Origin: Micromonospora purpureochromogenes | Lineage (GTDB): Bacteria; Actinomycetota; Actinomycetes; Mycobacteriales; Micromonosporaceae | Length of the DNA stretch: 64,000 bases | Direction: 5' to 3' | NCBI RefSeq assembly: GCF_900091515.1 | Contig: NZ_LT607410.1 | Span: 868,001 to 932,000 of the forward strand | Part shown: in pieces, positions 59,988 to 64,000 of the stretch | Numbering within the stretch: position 1 is the stretch's first letter | Layout of the letters: the number at the start of each line of letters is the position of its first letter | Made by a program: the position numbers and the translations under genes | The notes under the pieces: model-generated | Seen by the model: the letters and a program-made list of their open reading frames with translations, nothing else | What the model was told of the DNA's origin: nothing | Database searches by the model: none

Positions 59988-61214
59988 ATGGCTGTCAAGA
60001 CCGAAGCGCGAACGAGGACCGCAGAGATTCGGCCGTTCACGATAGAGATGCCCGAGGCGGACCTGAAGGCCCTGCGTGCGCGTATCGCGGCCACCCGCTG
60101 GCCCGAGAAGCAGACCGTCTCCGATCAGTCCCAGGGCGTACCGCTCGAGACCAGCCAGGCGCTCGCCCGCTACTGGGAGAAGGAGTACGACTGGCGCAAG
60201 GTCGAGGCGCGGCTGAACGCCCTACCGAATTTCATCACCGAGATCGACGGGCTCGACATCCACTTCCTCCACATCCGGTCGAAGCACGAGGACGCGCTGC
60301 CGCTCATCGTCACGCACGGGTGGCCGGGCTCGATCATCGAGCAACTGAAGATCATCGGCCCGCTCACCGACCCGACGGCACACGGCGCGGACGCGTCGGA
60401 CGCCTTCCACCTGGTGATCCCGTCAATGCCCGGCTACGGCTTCTCGGGCAAGCCGACCACGCCCGGCTGGGACGCGGAGCACATCGCACGCGCCTGGATC
60501 GAGTTGATGAAGCGCCTCGGCTACACGCGATTCGTCGCCCAGGGCGGCGACTGGGGCGCGCTCATCACGGACCTCATCGGTCTGCAGGCGCCGCCGGAAC
60601 TGCTCGGCATTCACACCAACATGCCCGGTGCGATTCCGCCCGACATCGACACGCTGCTCCAGACCGGTGTCACCGGAGCCGCCAACCCGCTGGCCTCGCT
60701 GCCGTCCAACCTCTCCGACGAGGAGAAGCGGACGTGCGAGCAGCTCGACTTCTTCTGGAAGCACTCGGCCTACGCCCTCATGATGGGGGCGCGCACGGAG
60801 ACGCTGACCGGATTCGCGGATTCGCCCATCGCGCTGGCGAGCTACATGATCGACCATGACGCGGCCAGCCTGGAGCTGATCTGCCAGGCCTTCGCCGGGA
60901 AATCCGTGGGCATCACGCGGGACGACGTCCTCGACAACATCACGCTGTTCTGGCTGACCAACACGGGACTGTCCGCGGCTCGCCTCTACTGGGAGAACAA
61001 GCTCTCCTTCTTCGCCGCCAAGGGGGTTTCCGTCCCGGTTGCCGTGAGCGTCTTCCCGTGTGAGCTCTACGAGACCCCGAGAAGTTGGGCGGAGCAGGCG
61101 TATCCCAATCTCATCCACTACAACAAGCTCGACAAGGGCGGGCACTTCGCGGCCTGGGAACAGCCACAGCTCCTGTCCGAAGAGCTGCGCACCGCCTTCC
61201 GGTCGCTCCGCTAG
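59988..61214 (+). CDS. Epoxide hydrolase, EHN type
   Basis: The 408-residue soluble alpha/beta hydrolase starts at ATG 59988 after GGAAGGTGG. The EHN N-terminal domain covers residues ~15-125 (IRPFTIEMPEADLKALRARI, HFLHIRSKHEDALPLIVTHG). HGWPGS at 110-115 forms the oxyanion hole, and GGDWG at 186-190 contains nucleophile Asp188. The cap has a LTFWLTN-like segment (DNITLFWLTNTGLSAARLYW) and the C-terminal KGGHFAAWEQPQLLSEELR holds the base His. It hydrolyses epoxides to diols; juvenile-hormone-type homology only indicates the fold. Third-position bias is slightly weaker than neighbours (CAT, ATT, TCG), hinting at transfer. Confidence 0.9.
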   Translation: MAVKTEARTRTAEIRPFTIEMPEADLKALRARIAATRWPEKQTVSDQSQGVPLETSQALARYWEKEYDWRKVEARLNALPNFITEIDGLDIHFLHIRSKHEDALPLIVTHGWPGSIIEQLKIIGPLTDPTAHGADASDAFHLVIPSMPGYGFSGKPTTPGWDAEHIARAWIELMKRLGYTRFVAQGGDWGALITDLIGLQAPPELLGIHTNMPGAIPPDIDTLLQTGVTGAANPLASLPSNLSDEEKRTCEQLDFFWKHSAYALMMGARTETLTGFADSPIALASYMIDHDAASLELICQAFAGKSVGITRDDVLDNITLFWLTNTGLSAARLYWENKLSFFAAKGVSVPVAVSVFPCELYETPRSWAEQAYPNLIHYNKLDKGGHFAAWEQPQLLSEELRTAFRSLR

Positions 61215-61290
61215 CCGACCGGGTCCGCAGGCACGGAGACCCTCCCCGGTAGCCGGCTGCCTCCGACCGAGCAGTGCGCCCCAGGAACGG

Positions 61291-61320
61291 ATCAAGGCCC
61301 CTCCGTGGAGGGGCCTTGAT
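61291..61320. terminator. Terminator shared by epoxide hydrolase and tRNA-Pro
   Basis: ATCAAGGCCCCTCC and its complement GGAGGGGCCTTGAT form a 14-bp stem followed by CTTTG. It lies between the + hydrolase and − tRNA-Pro. Confidence 0.8.
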
Positions 61321-61336
61321 CTTTGCTTACCTCTGG

Positions 61337-61410
<74 letters not shown>

Positions 61411-61497
61411 AGGCGTGCCGACAAATAGTAGCCCACCCGGTCCGGTGGTCAAACTCGGTACCCCCTGGGCCCGGCCCGGGGCGCAGGCGCCGGGGGC

Positions 61498-62391
61498 TCA
61501 GCGCGGGATGAGCGTCAGCACGCTCGCCTCCGGCGGGCAGGCGAACCGCACCGGAGCGGTGGGGTGGGTGCCCAGGCCGGCGGAGACGTGCAGCCAGGAG
61601 TCCGAGCCGGGCCAGCGGTGCAGCCCGCGCGCCATCGAGCGGGGCAGCCCGCAGTTGGTCACCAGTGCCCCGTAGCCGGGCACGCAGACCTGGCCGCCGT
61701 GGGTGTGCCCGGCGAGCAGCAGGCTGAAGCCGTCCGCGGCCATCCGGTCCAGCACCGGCGGCTCGGGGGAGTGTGCGAGCGCGATCCCGAGGTCGGCTGC
61801 GGCGGCGACCGGCCCGGCGACGGCGTCGTAGTCGTCCCGCTCGATGTGCGGGTCGTCCACGCCGACCAGCTCCACCAGGCGGCCGCCGGCCTTCACCGAC
61901 GTCCGGGCGTTGTTGAGGTCCGCCCAGCCGGCCGCGGTGAACACGTCCCGCAGTTCCTCGTGCGGCAGCTCGACGCCCTCGGTGTACTCCCGGTCGGGCA
62001 GGAAGTAGGTGAACGGGTTCTTCCAGACCGGCCCGGTGTAGTCGTTCGACCCGAAGACGAAGGCGCCCGGGTAGTCGAGCAGCGGTTGCAGGGCCCGCAG
62101 CACTCCTCCGACGGCGTCGGGGTGGGCCATGTTGTCGCCGGTGACCACCACCAGGTCCGGGTCGAGGGCGGCCAGCGACGCCACCCACTGCTGCTTGCGT
62201 GCCTGGTCGGGCATCATGTGCAGGTCCGACAGGTGCAGCACGCGCAGCGGCTCCGCGTCGGCCGGCAGCACCGGCACGTCGTACCGCCGCAGGGTGAACA
62301 TGTTGCGCTCGATGAGCGACGCGTACGCCAGGGTGGCCGCGCCCGCGGCGACGGTTCCGGCGGCAAGGCGGAATAGTGTGCGCTTTCGCAT
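61498..62391 (-). CDS. Membrane-anchored metallophosphoesterase (YkuE type)
   Basis: The 297-residue product starts at the ATG giving [20 protein letters not shown], whose hydrophobic N-terminus is probably an uncleaved membrane anchor. Motifs: [16 protein letters not shown] (first metal set), [35 protein letters not shown] and [17 protein letters not shown]. The last is typical of the YkuE/LpxH-like subgroup found in many Gram-positives as a single extracytoplasmic enzyme. The phosphate ester substrate is unknown. It is divergent from the YqeY gene with only 25 bp between the starts. Confidence 0.86.
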   Translation of the reverse strand: MRKRTLFRLAAGTVAAGAATLAYASLIERNMFTLRRYDVPVLPADAEPLRVLHLSDLHMMPDQARKQQWVASLAALDPDLVVVTGDNMAHPDAVGGVLRALQPLLDYPGAFVFGSNDYTGPVWKNPFTYFLPDREYTEGVELPHEELRDVFTAAGWADLNNARTSVKAGGRLVELVGVDDPHIERDDYDAVAGPVAAAADLGIALAHSPEPPVLDRMAADGFSLLLAGHTHGGQVCVPGYGALVTNCGLPRSMARGLHRWPGSDSWLHVSAGLGTHPTAPVRFACPPEASVLTLIPR

Positions 62392-62416
62392 GCCGTTCAG
62401 GGTAGTTTGACCGTCC

Positions 62417-62872
62417 ATGAGCACGCTGAAGGACCGCCTCACTGCCGACATGCGCGCCGCTCTCAAGGCGCGCGACGAGCTGACCACCTCCACCCTGCGG
62501 ATGGCCCTCGCGGCCGTCGGCACCGCCGAGGTCGCCGGCAAGGCCAAGCGCGAGCTCACCGACGACGAGGTGCTCGCGGTGCTGACCAAGGAGGCGAAGA
62601 AGCGGCGCGAGGCCGCCACCGCCTTCGCCGAGGCCGGCCGGGGTGAGCAGGCCGCCAAGGAGACCGCCGAGGGCGAGGTGCTGGACCGCTACCTGCCCAA
62701 GCAGCTCTCCGACGACGAGCTGGCCGAGCTGGTCGCGGGGGCGCTCGCGGCCGGCGGCTTCACCGGCAAGGCGCAGATGGGCCCGGCCATGAAGGCGGCC
62801 CAGGCCGCGGTGGCCGGCCAGGCCGAGGGGGGCCGGGTGGCCGCCGAGGTACGCCGACAGCTCGGCCTCTGA
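62417..62872 (+). CDS. GatB/YqeY domain protein
   Basis: The 151-residue protein reads MSTLKDRLTADMRAALKARD, TTSTLRMALAAVGTAEVAGK, LTKEAKKRREAATAFAEAGR and AEGEVLDRYLPKQLSDDELA. This matches the stand-alone YqeY protein, a helical homologue of the C-terminal tRNA-binding domain of GatB. The cellular role is not settled. It has its own terminator at 62887. Confidence 0.92.
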   Translation: MSTLKDRLTADMRAALKARDELTTSTLRMALAAVGTAEVAGKAKRELTDDEVLAVLTKEAKKRREAATAFAEAGRGEQAAKETAEGEVLDRYLPKQLSDDELAELVAGALAAGGFTGKAQMGPAMKAAQAAVAGQAEGGRVAAEVRRQLGL

Positions 62873-62886
62873 CCCACGTACGCGAA

Positions 62887-62920
62887 ACGGGCGGGCACCC
62901 TCGAAAGGGTGCCCGCCCGT
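62887..62920. terminator. Terminator between YqeY and PBP genes
   Basis: ACGGGCGGGCACCCT pairs perfectly with AGGGTGCCCGCCCGT around CGAA. It serves the convergent genes on both sides. Confidence 0.85.
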
Positions 62921-62934
62921 CGTTCGTGCGGAGG

Positions 62935-64000
62935 TCAGCCGCGGGGCCGAGGAGGTCGGCCCGTTGTCGGCGGGGTGGCGGTGCCGCCGGGGCCCGTGGT
63001 CGTCCCGGGCGGGGTGCCGCCGCCACTGCTCACCTGGATGGTGACCACGCCGCCCTTGATGGTCCGGCCCTCCGGGCTGGTGCCGGCGGCCTTGCCCGCC
63101 GGGCAGCTCGACGCGACCTTGACGTCCGAGACGACCGCCTCGAAGCCGGCCCCGTTGATCCGGGACTTGGCGGCGTCCAGGTCCTGGCAGGTCACGCTGG
63201 GGATGGAGCGCTGGTCGCCCTCGGAGATCTTCTTGCCGGGCGGCTCGAAGTTGATCCGCTCCTTGCCCTTCATCGCGTCCCGCAGCGTCTCCCAGACCGG
63301 CGGGTTGATGCCGTCGGGCTCGTTGTGCTTCATCTTGACGTTGGTCTGCGGCCAGTCCGGGTCGGCCATGATGCCGGCGACCGCGTACTGCTTGGTCATC
63401 GCGACCAGGGCGGCGGTCTTCTCCGAGTCGGTGGTGCCGGACTTGCCGGCCACCGGCGCGTTGACGATCGTCTTGACCTGGCGGGCGGTACGGCTGTTGC
63501 CGCACTTGCTGGTGGAGGAGTTGTCACCGACCGGGCAGCGGGCGGCGTCCACGGCGGCCCGGGCCACCTCGGTGCTGACCCGCTTCTCGCAGCGCGGGTT
63601 GGCGATGTCGAGCTTGTTGCCCTCCGGGTCCCTGATCTCCTGCACCGGGATCGGCTCGCAGTACTTGCCGTCCGCGGCGAGGGTCGCGTACGCGTTGGCC
63701 AGCTCCAGCGGGGTGGTCTGCGAGACGCCCAGGGTGAACGCGCCCCACTGGTGCGCCGCGTCCTTGGTGCCGGCGAACTTGGCGTCGTTGGCGGCCCGGA
63801 ACTGGATGCCGAGGCGCTTCGCCACGTCGACCACGTTCTCCCCCCCGACCTGCTGCTGGAGCGGGACGAAGTAGGTGTTGATCGACTGGGAGAAGGCGCT
63901 CCACATGTTCAGCACGCCGCCGGCCTTGCCGGTCGAGTTGGTCGGGCAGTAGAAGTGCGTGCCCGGGCAGGCGGCCGGGGAGCTGCTGTCGATGATGTAT
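62935..64000 (-). CDS. Class A-type penicillin-binding protein with PASTA domain, 5' part missing
   Basis: The open frame runs off the right edge without a start, so only the C-terminal 355 codons are visible. The transpeptidase domain shows FSQSINTYFVPLQQQVGGEN (SxN motif), AKRLGIQF, GVSQTTPLELANAYATLAAD, which is very typical of actinobacterial bifunctional PBPs, and PVAGKSGTTD (KTG-like motif, here KSG). The catalytic Ser-x-x-Lys lies outside the window. A PASTA domain follows (SIPSVTCQDLDAAKSRINGA, ISPEG-like TSPEGRTIKGGVVTIQVSSG), then a Gly/Pro/Thr tail. It synthesises peptidoglycan at the outer membrane face; PASTA may sense muropeptides or beta-lactams. Confidence 0.92.
   Translation of the reverse strand, partial: YIIDSSSPAACPGTHFYCPTNSTGKAGGVLNMWSAFSQSINTYFVPLQQQVGGENVVDVAKRLGIQFRAANDAKFAGTKDAAHQWGAFTLGVSQTTPLELANAYATLAADGKYCEPIPVQEIRDPEGNKLDIANPRCEKRVSTEVARAAVDAARCPVGDNSSTSKCGNSRTARQVKTIVNAPVAGKSGTTDSEKTAALVAMTKQYAVAGIMADPDWPQTNVKMKHNEPDGINPPVWETLRDAMKGKERINFEPPGKKISEGDQRSIPSVTCQDLDAAKSRINGAGFEAVVSDVKVASSCPAGKAAGTSPEGRTIKGGVVTIQVSSGGGTPPGTTTGPGGTATPPTTGRPPRPRG

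Overview
This window is from a high-G+C actinobacterium, most likely Micromonosporaceae and probably Micromonospora or a close relative. The reasons are the very strong G/C third-position bias, many GTG starts, the conserved order tRNA-Ser / SRP RNA / dnaX / ybaB / recR, a two-start aspartate kinase followed by asd, and many G+C-rich palindromes between genes. This assignment is inferred from sequence character and gene order only.

Layout. 1-4.7 kb: a truncated M23 peptidase lipoprotein, the coupled tadA-associated/tadA pair, a TetR-thioesterase pair and deoD. 4.8-14.6 kb: an accessory stretch bounded by tRNA-Ser(CGA) and tRNA-Ser(GGA). It carries secreted modular proteins (CARDB/DUF11-like, FG-GAP propeller, YncE-like propeller, a PPC-like triple repeat), uncharacterised genes, a frameshifted XRE regulator and a tyrosine-recombinase remnant, and it looks like an integration hot spot. 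14.6-18.8 kb: core genes for SRP RNA, dnaX, ybaB and recR. 19-27.7 kb: a secreted cell-wall-type protein, then a dipeptide/oligopeptide ABC operon. Its binding-protein gene is split by an ISAs1-type insertion sequence with a perfect 10-bp target duplication; removing the IS restores the reading frame. 27.7-36.5 kb: a secreted HNH nuclease, two MFS exporters, leuA behind a leucine-leader attenuator, an ArsR-type regulator, a nitroreductase and a lipoprotein. 36.7-39.1 kb: lysC-asd. 39.2-47.3 kb: a GGDEF protein, two phosphoesterase-type enzymes, an AIG2-like protein, a hydrolase and an MFS transporter. 47.4-56.7 kb: three tandem paralogous secreted beta-helix proteins with C-terminal LDTR/ASNVNF repeats and near-identical promoter-to-start spacing, interrupted by a decayed Ca2+/H+ antiporter pseudogene. 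56.8-64 kb: SRPBCC, PKD, DoxX and epoxide hydrolase genes, tRNA-Pro(CGG), a membrane phosphoesterase, a YqeY-like protein and the C-terminal part of a PASTA penicillin-binding protein.

The genes show several working units. tadA and its partner are translationally coupled. The TetR gene overlaps its thioesterase and has an operator in front. The dpp operon is intact apart from its IS-split binding protein. leuA is probably controlled by leucine supply. lysC and asd supply the first two steps of lysine/threonine/methionine/diaminopimelate synthesis. The most unusual items are the three-gene surface-protein cluster, a composite LexA-box-plus-palindrome motif found almost unchanged at two loci 28 kb apart, the leuA leader, and a 20-bp copy of the tRNA-Ser(CGA) 3' end 5.1 kb downstream of the gene.
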